Shown: positions 11,277 to 23,500 of the stretch, in pieces
How positions within the stretch are numbered: position 1 is the stretch's first letter
Layout: every line of letters starts with the position of its first letter
From: Sarocladium kiliense
Lineage: Eukaryota > Ascomycota > Sordariomycetes > Hypocreales > Sarocladiaceae
DNA: 64,000 bases
NCBI GenBank assembly: GCA_030734395.1
Contig: JAUZTG010000036.1
Location: 1 to 64,000 of the forward strand
Reading direction: 5' to 3'
Notes under the pieces: model-generated
Database searches by the model: none
The model's input: only the letters and a program-made list of their open reading frames with translations
Told to the model about the DNA's origin: nothing
Program-made: the position numbers and the translations under genes

Positions 11277-11870
11277 ATGGCCGGCAACATGCGTGATAAG
11301 CGCGTAGCCAAGGAGCGCCAAAAGGTGAGAACCCCTCTTCCGATTAAAGCGTTGGCTGCTAGAGCGAAACTGACAGCCTCGTCAGATCGCCAATCACGGT
11401 CTACCGCCTGGCATCGAGCTCGTCGATGGCGACAACTTCAAGCAGTGGCTGTTTGACATCAAAGTTCTAGACCAGAACCCGATCTATCAGGGCGATGTCT
11501 ACAGGCTCAAATTCGTCTTCCCAGATGCCTATCCTATCGGTTCGTTCCCGGCGCTTCCATCCGAGTTTGCTGCTGCAGCTGACCATCATGTGTTTGACTA
11601 GAGCCCCCAGAAGTCACTTTCGATAAAGCTTCCGACCGCCCGATACCCATTCATCCGCACATCTATTCAAATGGTATCATTTGCCTCGACCTTCTCGGCA
11701 ACGAGGGCTGGAGCCCTGTCCAGAACGCCGAGAGCGTGTGCATGAGCATACAGAGCATGCTGACGAGCAACTCACTGAATGAAAGACCTCCCGGCGATGA
11801 AGAATTTGTCCGAGGCAACAGACAAAGACCACGCGACATCAAATTCCTCTATCATGATACCACTGTTTAG
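11277..11870 (+). CDS. UBE2W: Ubiquitin-conjugating enzyme E2, UBE2W-like
   Basis: Three exons, 11277-11324, 11386-11539 and 11602-11870, give 156 residues, the usual size of a bare UBC fold. The order is an N-terminal helix (MRDKRVAKERQ), the ELVDGDNFKQWLFDIKV and GDVYRLKFVFPDAYPIEPPEV strands, then IHPHIYSNGIICLDLL with the catalytic cysteine at about residue 95. HPH replaces the HPN motif of most E2s. The end VRGNRQRPRDIKFLYHDTTV matches the distinctive C-terminus of animal UBE2W (YHDDTC-type ending). UBE2W enzymes attach ubiquitin to the amino-terminal group of substrates with disordered N-termini; that role is inherited from the family. The exons are too short to stand out as long open frames, so this gene is easily missed. 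The acceptor choices are those that restore PIEPPEV and the first helix. Confidence 0.92.
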
Positions 11871-12416
11871 TGGTGGAAACCTTGAAGAATAGAGGACGCA
11901 TGCATTCAACCTCCACGATGATTTTGGCGTTTGGCGGGCGGTTCAGGCTATAAATTAGGGATATATGCATCAAAGAGAGGCGTTCATGGCTTTTGGTACC
12001 GGAGAGAAGTGTTTGGGAAGACAGATTGAAGAGCGAGACTGTCTTGAATGATTACGTGACCGGTCATCTAACCTAAGTTCATCACTGTGAAGCCTAGAGT
12101 CTTCTTACATTCTCTCTTAGCCAAGGAGCAAATACACACAAGATCTTTCCTTATCTTGAAAAGAGTACACCAAAGGCTCTCCAGCGTCCCATAGGCGTGA
12201 CCAAATTCAAATGACGACCAACAGGGAGCCTCAGGCACATGACGTCGGCTTTGGTACCCCACTGCCACAAGCTCCAGCCCCCGCTGCCAGGTCCCCGCAC
12301 CTCCAACAACTCACCGCCAGGGAGCTCCGACAAACCAGCATAAGCTCGTCCTCGTCACCATTCTCACCCGGAGACGCGATACCAGCTTGTGTCAGACTTC
12401 GACGCGCCGAGGCGCC
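11871..12416. other. Intergenic, 0.55 kb
   Basis: Downstream of the E2 gene and upstream of VPS33, both on the plus strand. It must hold the E2 3' end and the VPS33 promoter. No further gene is seen. Confidence 0.5.
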
Positions 12417-14573
12417 ATGGCTCCTCGCATGGAGTTCAGCACGGATCAGATCCGAAACAAAGCCCGCAAGGACTTGCTTTACCTCCTCGAAGGAGTGAGC
12501 TCCTGCCATCGCATCAATCCAGAACTTGACACCTGCTGACCTGAGCTACATAGGTTCGCGGCAAGAAGAATGTAGTGCTGGATCGCAGCCTCGTGGGTCC
12601 CATAGGCACAGTTGTCAAAGTTACAACACTGCAGGAGTATGGTGTCCAGAAGTTCTTCATCTTGGAGAATGACAACGTCGATGCCAGCCAGCGCAACGTC
12701 ATCTTCATCGCCAGAGGCGAATGTGGGCGCCATGCTGAGACAATAGCAGGTGAGTGTCTTGAGGCAACGCTGGGAGTTTTGACTTCCTAACATCTCCCCA
12801 GCTCAGATCAAACGGGTTCAACGCGAGAGTCAAACCGGACACGACTTTCACATCTTCTGGGTGCCGCGGCGAACCCTTGTATCCGACCAGCTCCTCGAGG
12901 AAGCCGGTATATTGGGCGACGTCAGCGTTTCCGAGCTTCCTATCTCCTTCTTCCCACTCGAAAAGAATGTGCTATCTCTTGAGCTCGACGACTCATTTCG
13001 CGACTTATACCTGACTAAAGATGTCACTCCGAATTACCTCCTCGCCAAGGCGCTCATGGAAATCCAGCAAACTCATGGGCTTTTCCCGCGAGTCATCGGG
13101 AAAGGAGATAATGCGAAGCGAGTCGCCGACCTATTGTCCCGGATGCGGCTGGAGCTGCTCGCGGGAGAAGGGGGGACAGAGGCAGCCAGAACAGGTTTGT
13201 CTCCGAGCACGACAAATGAGAGCGTAATTATTATCGATCGAGAGGTAGATTTTGTCACGCCGCTTCTGACGCAACTCACATATGAGGGGCTTATTGATGA
13301 GACCTTCACCATTCAAAATAACCAAACGAAAGTGGATACGAACGTGGTCGGAGCGGCTTCACAGTCGTCTGCTGCTACGACTCAAAGCAGAGAGCGAACG
13401 ATTCAGTTAGACTCGAGCGACAAGCTATACGAACAACTTCGGGATGCCAACTTTGCTATTGTGGGCGGGCTGCTCAACAAGGTGGCGAAACGACTTCAGC
13501 AAGTTCGCTCTGATATGGACTCGAAACAGAAACCAAAGACTCTTGCAGAAATGAAAGAGTTCGTTGGCCAATTTCCCAGCTACCAGCAAGAGCATCAGAG
13601 TGCTCGAGTACATATCGGTCTGACAGACGAAATCATCAAGCGTACACGGTCCGATCAATTCAGACGTCTTCTTGAAGTACAGCAAAACCTAGCTGCCGGT
13701 GCGGATCCATCGACCCAGGTGGACGGCATTGAAGAGCTTGTTGCTAGAGATGCCCCAATTCGAGAGACGCTGAGACTTCTCTGCATCTACTCATGCATTT
13801 CAGGCGGCATCAAACCGAAGGAGTTCGATCATTTCCGACGTCTGATACTGCAAGGTTATGGCTACCAGCATTTGCTGACGCTCAATAATCTGGAGAAGTT
13901 ACAACTGTTTCTGTCCCGGTCTTCGCCGCTGGCTGGTATGATTCCCATGACCGGGACCAGTAGCACATCAAGTTCGGGGACAAAGACAAACTATACCTAC
14001 TTACGAAAACAGCTTCGCCTGATTGTGGATGAAGTTCAAGAGGACGATCCGAATGATATCGCATATGTCTACAGCAGTTATGCACCACTATCCATCAGAC
14101 TTGTGCAGTGCATTCTTCAGAAACAATACCTTCTGAACCTCACCAAGGGTGGAAGCGCAGGCAACGCTGGAGCCGCATCCGCTGCCAGCTCTCAAGGCTG
14201 GCACGGCTTCGATGAAGCTGTGAAACATGTACGAGGGCAAACGTTCTACGAGCATCAGAAAGGCGAGGACAAGGCTGTGAAGGCACGAGCTCTGCTCTCC
14301 GGAAACACCACTAAGCAGACGGTGTTTGTAGTTTTCGTGGGCGGTATTACATTTACTGAGATTGCAGCATTGAGGTTTATCGCGAAACAGGAAGAGAGTG
14401 AGTTAGCAAGGAGACGCATAACTAGATCTTCGCTGACCAATTTCGCAGGTCGAAGAAACATCGTCATATGCACTACATCTATCATTAGCGGGAACAGGAT
14501 GATGGACGCTGCAATCGAAACGGATTCATTCGCCAAGCAAGAGGAGGTGACGTTAGGCACAGCCTCGGCCTGA
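12417..14573 (+). CDS. VPS33: Vps33, Sec1/Munc18-family subunit of HOPS/CORVET
   Basis: Exons 12417-12494, 12554-12749, 12802-14397 and 14449-14573 encode 664 residues, close to the usual Vps33 length. The ATG at 12417 opens MAPRMEFSTDQIRNKARKDL; the next exon gives KKNVVLDRSLVGPIGTVVK and VQKFFILEN, typical of the Sec1 N-terminal domain. Further on come FHIFWVPRRTLVSDQLLEE, the SVIIIDREVDFVTPLLTQL block and LRLLCIYSCISGGIKPKEF. The C-terminal end has VFVGGITFTEIAALRFIA followed by IVICTTSIISGNRMMDA, diagnostic of Vps33. It binds SNAREs within HOPS and CORVET for vacuole and endosome fusion. The last intron (14398-14448) is 51 nt, in frame and stop-free. I excise it because it has a GTGAGT donor, a GCTGAC branch and a CAG acceptor, and because removal joins AKQEES directly to RRNIVICTTS as in relatives. 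Confidence 0.95.
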
Positions 14574-15218
14574 TAGCATGTGTAAGTACGTCTGTAGGTG
14601 AAGCGACGGTGCCTTGTCGAAGGGGCAGAAGTGTGCATCATACGATTTTAGTCTGATACAGAAGCGGTCGATACCCAGACTGAGTTGAGCGTATAGACCC
14701 ACAGCTGGCGATGCTGTGATTTGATAGTGGGATCCACGTGACTGCGACGACGGCTTTCGGGTCCTTGAGGGGCATCCCGAGTGTTTTGACTGAACCTGCC
14801 GTTGTTGTGACAATCGTTTCGTTCTCTGCTCTGCCTTCTCATGATATATCGAAATATGCTCTAGGCGCCGCTTAGAAAGAATCGGCCGAAACCGATCGAA
14901 AATTACATTGCCTTAAGCGGCTCCTCTGTTCAACCTGCGCGCATCCGGCTGGCCGTCATCGAATCAGACAGCGAACACCCGTCTAGAGGTACATGAACTA
15001 TATTTGGTCTCGACATACTTGCAATTCAAATTTTCATTGTTTCTGACTTGTATTTTAAGGTACAGGCTCCTGGCGATCGCAGAATACAGAACATGTCCTG
15101 CTATCACCCCACGAGTGACCACTCATCAAGAGATCACATCCTCGTCGAGCCGCGCCGCGCCTCGTGATATTGGGGCTCCCAGTAGATCGAGGCATCTGAC
15201 AGGTCTCGAAATAGAACT
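14574..15218. other. Intergenic, 0.65 kb, promoter side of LSD1
   Basis: Between the VPS33 stop and the LSD1 start, same strand. A CACGTG E-box lies at 14735-14740. No coding frame or RNA gene is supported. Confidence 0.45.
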
Positions 15219-18200
15219 ATGAATTCTCACCTCGACGCCTTCTCGGGCGACTTGCGAAAGTCGGTGAAAGACGTTCAGTTCGCATCAAACAGTGAGCACC
15301 AGCCAGCTGCCCATCGTTTATACACCGACGGCGCGATCCAGCGACCCTCGGCAACAATATCCCAGATGGACTCAATTCGATCAGATGATTCAGACCTGGG
15401 CTCTCCTGATTACATGAGCGATGTTTCCTCCGGTGCTCCTGAGATAGTGGTCTGGAGTGGCGAGGTTGAGCGGGATGGCATGGACTCAGATGAGGATGGC
15501 ATGTCCAGTCCAGATGCAATCCCCGAGTAAGTTGAAGCGACATCACCACACCCAAGTCTGACAATTTAAAATCCTGACTGGGACAAATTCAGCTCTCCTC
15601 CGCCGAATGACGAGCCAAACCAATCTCTTCTTCACGATAGGCTGCCCGCATCTCATGCTTCGTCCATGTCCGTCCTCTCGGAACTTTCAGAGCTTTCATC
15701 AATACCTTCGACACATTCAAGCCAGGTCACGACTCCCAACACAGACCCGTCAGCTTTGAAATCGAGCACGGTTCCACCTTCACGCCCTCAACGATCATCT
15801 TATCTCGCCGATCTTGAGCGAACCGACTTTGCGGTCCCTCCGAAGTCTTCGATACCCACAGACGTTTCGTTACAGCAGTACGCAGCCGAATGCATAATGG
15901 CCGCAGAGGAGTCTCGTCTCAACCCATATGCGTTGCATCAAGAGGAGTACCACCTCCTCAGGCACCATATTTCACATAACCAGGTCACAACATACCTAAA
16001 CATCAGAAATGGCATTTTGAGAATGTGGCTTAGAGAGCCGTGGAAGGCTGTGACTCGGAAAGCAGCAGTGGGCTGCGCCAATGCACGGTGGTTCGATGCT
16101 GCCAGTGTATCTTACGATTGGCTTGTTCGCCGAGGTTACATCAATTTCGGCTGTGTCAATTATGATGTACCTTTACAAGAGCCAAAGCCAGCGAAAGCTA
16201 CGAAAAAGCGCAAAACTGTTGCTGTGGTCGGCGCTGGTATCTCAGGCTTAGGATGCGCTAGGCAACTCGACGGGCTATTCCAACAATACGCAAGTCGGTT
16301 CTGGGAGCGAGGAGAAGAGCCACCAAAAGTTGTCTTACTGGAGGGGCGCAGTCGAGTCGGCGGACGAGTGTATTCCAGAGAATTCAAAACGAAACCTGCT
16401 GTTCAAGATCCCGAGTTCAAGGGCAAGCGGCATACGGCAGAGATGGGTGGCATGATCATCACCGGTTTTGATAGGGGGAATCCTATGAACATCCTTGTTC
16501 GCGGCCAACTCGGCCTGCCCTACCACGCTCTAACGCCGGAGACCACAATATACGACAGCAATGGTAAGCCAGTTGACCCAGATCGGGATCAAATGGTGGA
16601 AAAACTCTACAACGACTGCCTTGACCGTGTCAGCGAATATAAAACCAAAACGCGACCACACAAGGTCATTGAGGGGAATCGCGACCTGATTGAAGATGGC
16701 CGCGACAGTCATGGAGATGGCAGCAAGACTATTATCGAGGCGGAAGAGGCAAGAGCGGCTCTGCCGCATGCGCAGCCTGTCTCTGAGCAGAACGTTCCCG
16801 AGGTGCCTGATCTTGTCCCGGTTTCATCGGACAGACTTACTGGTCGTTCTCACAACGAACCCGGAATTCCGGCTACCATGAATGCTGCCGATAAAGCACA
16901 GTCCATCGGTTTGGATGTCAATTTTGCGTCTGCTGGGAAAGATAATGTCGATCTGAACACGGCCGCAGCTGCTGAAGGCGCAACATTGGGATCTGTTCTT
17001 GACAACGCCATCACACAGTACAAGCATCTAGTAGATCTGAATGCCCTCGACCACCGACTGATCAACTGGCATGTTGCGAATCTTGAGTATAGCAATGCCA
17101 CAAATCTTAACAACCTGAGCCTTGGGCTTTGGGATATTGATGCTGGCAATGAGTTTGATGGCAGTCACACGATGGTCGTTGGTGGCTACCAAAGCGTTGC
17201 TCGTGGTTTGCTACAGTGTCCCCAGGCGCTCGAGATCAAGACCCAAGCAGCTGTGACGAAGATCACATACAGTAGTGATCACTTGAAAGGCCCAGCGTCT
17301 ATTGAATGCGAAGACGGCTCAAGCATTGATGTGGATGCCGTTGTCTGCACCGCTCCGCTTGGTGTTTTGAAGAAGGGTAGCGTGAGCTTCGAGCCTCAGC
17401 TTCCAAGCTGGAAAACTGGTGCTATTGATCGCTTGGGCTATGGTGCTCTCAACAAGGTCGTACTCATCTACGATAAAGTGTTCTGGGATCCAACCAGGCA
17501 CATTTTCGGCGTTCTGCAGGATGCGCCTTCGCGCAACAGCACGACGCAACAAGAGTATGGGCGCAATCGTGGGCGTTTCTTCCAATGGTTCAACGTTTCG
17601 AGTACTACGGGTTTGCCTTGCTTACTGGCGTTAATGGCGGGTGACGCTGGATTTGACACAGAGCACACAAGCAATGATATCTTAGTCGCTGAGGCAACCC
17701 AGATCCTCCGAGGCGTCTTTGGCGATGATGTTCCATATCCTGTTGAGGCGGTTGTCACTCGATGGGGCTCTGATCGATTTGCTCGCGGCAGCTATTCTTC
17801 TGCTGCGCCTGGGATGCTACCCGATGATTACGATTCCATGGCACGGCCAGTTGGTAATCTTTTCTTCGCTGGTGAGCACACCATTGGCACGCATCCTGCT
17901 ACGGTTCATGGTGCTTATCTGTCGGGTCTTCGCGCTGCTTCTGAGGTTTTGGAGACAATGCTTGGTCCCATTGAAGTGCCCACACCTCTCGTCCTGCCCA
18001 AGGATTCCCTGCTGGTTAGCAAGCGTAAGGCTCCTGCGCAGGATCCTCGGCAAGCTCGTCTTGAAGCTTATGAGTGGGAAATTTGGGACCATATCGTCTC
18101 TAAGATAGGAGACCGGCCAAGCACACCACCAAAGGTTGCAGGAAACGCTTATTTGCTCTTCAGCAAGGCTCACTTCGAAGAGGCGAAGAAGAAGTGCGAA

Positions 18201-18533
18201 GAGAATCGCAAACATAGCAAGGGCCGCTCCATGGCCAATGAAGTCCGCGTTATGACGTCAAAGATGTGGAAGGACGCGACGCCCGAGCAGCGCAGGCCCT
18301 TTGAGGAGCAGGTCATTGAGCAAAAGCGTGTGTATGCCGAGGCTTTGCGGAAGCATGAGCAGGTCAGCGCTGCTTGGAATAAGGAGGCTACTGCTCTTCG
18401 GGCCGCATACGAACGGGAGCACCCTAGCGTCCCTGGGCCAGAGGAATTGGCACATGAGGCAAGGTCGTCCATGAAACATCGTCGTGCGCGAAACGTCAAT
18501 TATGGCGAGGACGAGAGTGACCCTGAGTTATAG
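15219..18533 (+). CDS. LSD1: LSD1/KDM1-type histone demethylase with SWIRM and HMG box
   Basis: Two exons, 15219-15526 and 15593-18533, make 1082 residues. An acidic, disordered N-terminus precedes a SWIRM domain at about 185-290 (LNPYALHQEEYHLLRHHIS to YDWLVRRGYINFG). The FAD-binding motif VAVVGAGISGLGCARQL is near 311. The oxidase core follows, including YGALNKVVLIYDKVFWD; its lysine at about residue 722 corresponds to the catalytic lysine of LSD1. The C-terminal flavin motif is LFFAGEHTIGTHPATVHGAY. A divergent insert of about 150 residues sits where LSD1 has its tower. An HMG box lies at about 945-1040 (GNAYLLFSKAHFEEAKKKC, TSKMWKDATPEQRRPFEEQ), as in fungal homologues such as Aspergillus HdmA and fission yeast Lsd1/2. 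It is expected to remove methyl groups from histone H3 lysine in the nucleus, with FAD as cofactor. Confidence 0.95.
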
Positions 18534-18834
18534 GTCTTGTTTTATACTGGATACCCTACCTACTTTCAGGGATGGAGGCATGGCGCTTGGGCTGGTGGTG
18601 CATATGCTGGAGTTCTGTATTCTTAGTACCATTGCATGTTCAAATCAACGACAACACATATATAAGCAAAGATGAGGCTTGAAATTCCCTGTCGATCATC
18701 GATCATGCTAGAAATCAATGTACGGTAATAGTTTGGGAATTGTATTGGGTGGCTTGGTACATAGGGATCTCCACGGAAAGCCGTGGAGGGTTGGCACAAA
18801 AGAAATATGTCTATCGGCACGCAATGTCCGCTGT

Positions 18835-19992
18835 TTACATGTCCTCCGAGGCGGTGGCACCAGTGATAATCTCGACCAGCTCTCCGGTAATGACAGCCTG
18901 TCGGGTACGGTTGAAGAGAATCTGGTACTTGTTGATCATCTCGCCGGCGTTCTTCGATGCGTTCTGCAGAAAGGCGAGTCAGTTTCCGCAGCACTTGCCC
19001 AAAATATCAGGTTTGGCTTCAAACTTACGTCCATGGCGTTGCGGCGGGCAGACTGCTCGCAAGCGTGACCCTCAGCGAGGGCCCAGAAGAGAGAGTTAGC
19101 GAGGGCATACTCGCGAAGGTTGCCGACGCTCTCCTCCTCAACCTCGAAGGAAGAGATGTTGGCTAGAGAAAACGGCGTCAGCGAATTCATTTCGAGCAGT
19201 TTCGAATTGTTTGGACTCACGAGACTCGAGGATAGCCTCCTCGGAAAATGCCTCAATGGTGGTAGGCTCGTAGCTGGTGGCGTTGATGAACTTGTTGAAC
19301 AGGATCTGGGTCTCGGTGTACTGCTCGGGAAGCAGGACAATCTGGTCGGCGATGGCCTGGGCGTCGGCGAAGGTGGGCACGTCCTTGCCGATACCAGCGA
19401 AGGAGAGCTGGATAGACTTGGCGTTGGTACGGGAGAGCTGAGCCTTGCACTTCTCACCGATGATGACGAGGTCGAAAGAGTCACCCTCGGCGACCATCCT
19501 GCGGATCCTGCGGCTCATACCAGAGTGAATACCACCGCAGAGACCCTTGTCGGAGGAGCAGACGATGATGAGCTTCTTCTTCTGCTCAGCATCGAGGGGT
19601 TTGGTCTCGGCAGACTCGTAGACCTTGTTGGAGGTCTCACCGAAGGTGCGGGACTCGTTCATGGCGCGCTGAGCGCGAGTGAGCTTGGTGGAGGCGACGA
19701 TCTTCATGGTGTTGGTGATCTTCTCGATGTTCTTGATGGACTTGAGACGGTCCTCGATCTCACGGAGGGTGGCATAGGTCGCGACGGCGTTCGGGCCGGC
19801 GGCGACAGCTCTAGAAACGCAGGAAACTGTCAGCTCGTGCTCCTAATATCCAATCCAGTGAGTAAACCCCCAAGTCGAAGGCGCTGGGCCGTGTTCGATG
19901 TCGTGTCGGGAGGCTTCGGTAACTGTCGCTTCGACTTACCGAGGAGCTGCGACCGCAGCGCGGACAGCCGGACGGGCCGCTCTGGAAAGCAT
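18835..19992 (-). CDS. ATP3: ATP synthase F1 gamma subunit, mitochondrial
   Basis: Four exons, 19992-19940, 19810-19221, 19162-19029 and 18963-18835; 301 residues, the normal length. The start MLSRAARPAVRAAVAAPR is a basic, hydroxylated presequence for mitochondrial import. After it come LREIEDRLKSIKNIEKITN and MKIVASTKLTRAQRAM, the N-terminal helix of the central stalk. SSDKGLCGGIHSGMSRRIR is the conserved Rossmann part. The C-terminal helix is LREYALANSLFWALAEGHA, CEQSARRNAMDNASKNAGE, then the last exon ending TGELVEIITGATASEDM. The subunit rotates inside the F1 head to couple proton flow to ATP synthesis. The gene is divergent from TOP1 across 596 bp that contain a CCAAT box and an E-box palindrome. 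The long open frame antisense to it is a codon-bias shadow. Confidence 0.97.
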
Positions 19993-20588
19993 GATGACGA
20001 AGGTCGCGGAAGTTCGAATCGAGCCTCTGCCAGTGGTGGCTCAATTGATCACGACAGACGGACCAATTGACGAGGGAGGGAAGGGGTGATGCGGTGTCGG
20101 GATGAGCAGAGATGGGCGGATGAGGTGAATCTTGCTCCGTTTTGCCCGTCGTCGCTATTTTCCCCGGTAGCTCGGCGGATCCCAGTCACGTGACAGGCTG
20201 GGGACGGTGGGCAGCCTCTTCTTGCCTTGCAGTGCAGGCTAAGGTTGCTAGTAGCGGCCTGGCTGCCCGTACCGCGCCTTATTACGCCAGAGGCCAGCCA
20301 GTCCAGGAAACGATTCCCTCGCATTCCTCTCACCCTCTCACTCTCACCACTGCGTCCTTCTGGGTCATTCTGTGTGGGAATACGTCCGACTGTTTTCCCT
20401 CTGCACAACGACCTCCTTCTTCTGAGCGGAGGACCCGACACCTGGCGCTCTCGGCCATCCTAGTCCTCCCTCTACGACCAACGCCTCACTGATCCTCTAC
20501 TGCATCCACGCCTCTAGTTCGTCGACCCCAGCACTCCGTCTTGGATCGCCCGTCGTTGAACTCACCCGCCACCGATCGCGCTTTCGAC
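19993..20588. promoter_or_regulatory. Divergent promoter between ATP3 and TOP1
   Basis: 596 bp separate the two start codons. It contains CCAAT at 20063-20067 (a HAP-complex type site, common in respiratory gene promoters) and the perfect 10-bp palindrome GTCACGTGAC at 20185-20194 with a core E-box. The TOP1-side leader (20300-20560) is rich in C and T, as usual for fungal transcription starts. Regulation is inferred from motifs only. Confidence 0.6.
20185..20194. promoter_or_regulatory. E-box palindrome GTCACGTGAC
   Basis: A perfect inverted repeat centred on CACGTG, about 193 bp from the ATP3 start and 395 bp from the TOP1 start. Such sites bind basic helix-loop-helix factors (Cbf1/Cpf1 class in yeast). 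Which fungal factor binds here is unknown. Confidence 0.5.
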
Positions 20589-23500
20589 ATGGCTTCGGAC
20601 AGCTCTGATGATGACCGGCCTCTGGCCCGGTCAAATGGTCACCGTGAGTCTCTCTTGTCCCTTTTCCGGCCTTCTCTTCACCTTCCGGCGCACTTCAGCA
20701 TAGAATAGCGTCACCTCGTCTATTCTACGACGGCGGATCCACGTGCCTGGCGTCAGATAGCTTGCAAATCTTGCTCCACGCTCACTCTTCACCACCACCC
20801 TCGTATTCCAAATCTTTCTATCTCTGCTGACTGACTGCCCTCCTCTGCACACAGTCTCATCGCCGAAGATTTCGCGCTCACAAGACGCGGCAATGGATCG
20901 CGCTGTCCCCAACGGTGACAACTCGAGGGCTGGTATCTCCATCCGCAACGGCCCAGTTGACGAGATGGACATTGATTCGCCAGCCAACGGCGGTGGGAAG
21001 CGAAAATCAAGGGGATCACTTCCCCAGATCAATTACAAGGATGGGTCGGACAGCGAAGGCGAGCCTCTGGTAAGTCTCTTACACATTAACCACATGGTAG
21101 CATGTGAGTCCTAATCGCTCTTCATATAGGCAAAGCGCCCAAGGCATCGGCCGGACGACGACTCTGATTCCGACGCACCCATCAAATCTCGCGCCAAGAA
21201 ACTTCCCCCTTCGATCAAAGACACTGCCCTACTCGAATCTTCAGACGATGAGAAGCCGCTCGGGCAAAAGCTTGCCGCAAAGAAGGCCGCGATCGAAAAG
21301 AAGGCTGAGAAGGAGGCCAAGGCAATTCGCATCAAAGAAGACTCGGACGACGAGCCAATGATCAAGTCATCGGCCAAGAAGCGCATGAGCAATGGCACTG
21401 CACCCAAGCGAAAGTCTAATGGTGTCAAAGATGAATCGGATTCCGACGCGCCCATCTCCAAGAAGGCCAAGGCCAAAACTGCTACGCCTCCGAAGAAGAG
21501 CAAGGACGTCAAGAAAGTGAAAGACGGCACTCCTGCCGAAGACGATGACGAACATGCATGGTGGAACGATCCTACGGGAGGCGACGACTCCATCAAGTGG
21601 AGGACACTTGAGCACAACGGCGTTCTATTTCCCCCCGAGCATGAGCCTTGGCCCAAGCACGTCAAGCTCATCTACGACGGCACACCCGTAACCTTGGGCC
21701 ATGAAGCCGAGGAGGTCGCCGGATTCTGGGTCGCCATGGGAGACCCTGAAACGTCTCAACACATCAAGAACCCTGTTTTCCGCAAAAACTTCTTTGGCGA
21801 CTTCCAGGAATACGTGAAGAAGTACGGCGCCAAGGATGCTGCAGGCAACAAGGTTGACATCAAGGAGCTCGAGAAATGCGATTTCAGCAAAGTCTATGAG
21901 TGGTGGCAGGCAAAGGTCGCGGCCAACAAGAATCTGTCAAAGGAGGAGAAGGCTGCGAGAAAGGCTGAGAAGGACAAGCTAGAGGAGCCTTTCCTCTACT
22001 GCATGTGGGATGGTCGCAAACAGAAGGTCGGCAACTTCAGAGTCGAACCCCCTAGTCTGTTCCGTGGACGTGGCGAGCACCCGAAGACAGGCAAAGTCAA
22101 GCGCCGCGTTATGCCCGAGCAAATCATCATCAACATCGGTAAGGGCGCGAAGGTGCCTGAGCCGCCGGCAGGTCACAAATGGAAGGAAGTCAAGCACGAC
22201 CAGACTGGTACATGGCTCGCTCAGTGGCAGGAGAACATCAACGGCGCTTACAAGTATGTCATGCTTGCTGCTGGAAGTGACATCAAGGGCCAAAGTGACT
22301 TCAAGAAGTTCGAAAAGGCTCGTTCGCTCAAGAAGCATATCGATAAGATCCGGAAGGACTACACCAGGGAGCTCAAGAGCCCTGTCATGGCTGACAGACA
22401 ACGAGCCACGGCCATGTACCTCATTGATCGCTTGGCGCTTCGTGCTGGCAATGAGAAAGATACCGAGAACGAGGCTGACACCGTTGGTTGCTGTTCTCTC
22501 AAGTACGAGCACATCACTCTAGAAGCACCTGACAAGGTCACCTTCGACTTCCTTGGCAAGGACAGCATCCGTTATCATGAGACAACCACTGTCGACTTGC
22601 AAGTCTTCAAGAACCTCAAGCTCTTCAAGAAGTCCCCAAAGACTGATGGTGACGATCTCTTCGACCGCCTGACTGTAAGTGAATGTGATCGTAAGCAGAG
22701 TGTACAAAGATACTAATATTTCTCAGACGTCGCAACTGAACAAGCACCTCGCAAGCTACATGCCGGGCCTGACAGCGAAAGTGTTCCGTACATATAACGC
22801 TTCATGGACCATGGCCACGCTCCTGAAGGAACTTCACAAGAACCCTCTATCACGTGGCAGCGTTATGGACAAGATTAAGTTGTACAACGATTGCAATCGC
22901 GAAGTCGCTGTTCTTTGCAACCACAAGCGCACCATCGGAGCTGGTCATGAGAACCAGATGGCAAAACTCGGTGATCGCGTAAGTCTACCAGAATCCGCAG
23001 AGGATCTCGATCTAACACGAAACAGATCAAGGGCCTTCGATATCAAATGTGGCGCACCAAGAAGATGATGCTTGACGTTGACCCGAAGCAGAAAAAGCGC
23101 AAGGGCGCTGAGTATTTCGAACTGGACTCTGACATCGACGATGAGTGGCTCAAGAAGCATCAGCAATTTCTCGTTGAAGAGCAGCGGACCAAGATCGAGA
23201 AGAAGTTCGAGAAGGATAACGAGAAGCTGAAGGCAAACAAGGAAAGGCCAATGCCTCAATCGGAGCTCAAGGAGCGACTTCAGGCCGTCAAGGAGCTCGA
23301 AGCGAAGTTCAAGAAGGAGAACAAGACGAATAAGGTTGAGGCTGAGGGCCGCGGTCCTACAGTGGAGAAGCTTGAAGCGGCGGTCGAGAAGCTCGAGGAC
23401 CGCGTCAAGACCCTCCAGATTCAAGCCGAGGATCGCGAGGGTAACAAGGAGGTCGCTCTGGGTACCTCCAAGATTGTAAGTTCTACGATCATTTGATCTT

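Noticed and set aside
19120..20070. 316-codon plus-strand open frame over ATP3
   Set aside because: It is antisense to a confidently identified, strongly codon-biased gene; such bias suppresses stops in the opposite frame. No family resemblance.
22010..22522. 170-codon plus-strand frame and its minus-strand counterpart within TOP1
   Set aside because: Alternative frames of the topoisomerase exon, which is itself certain.
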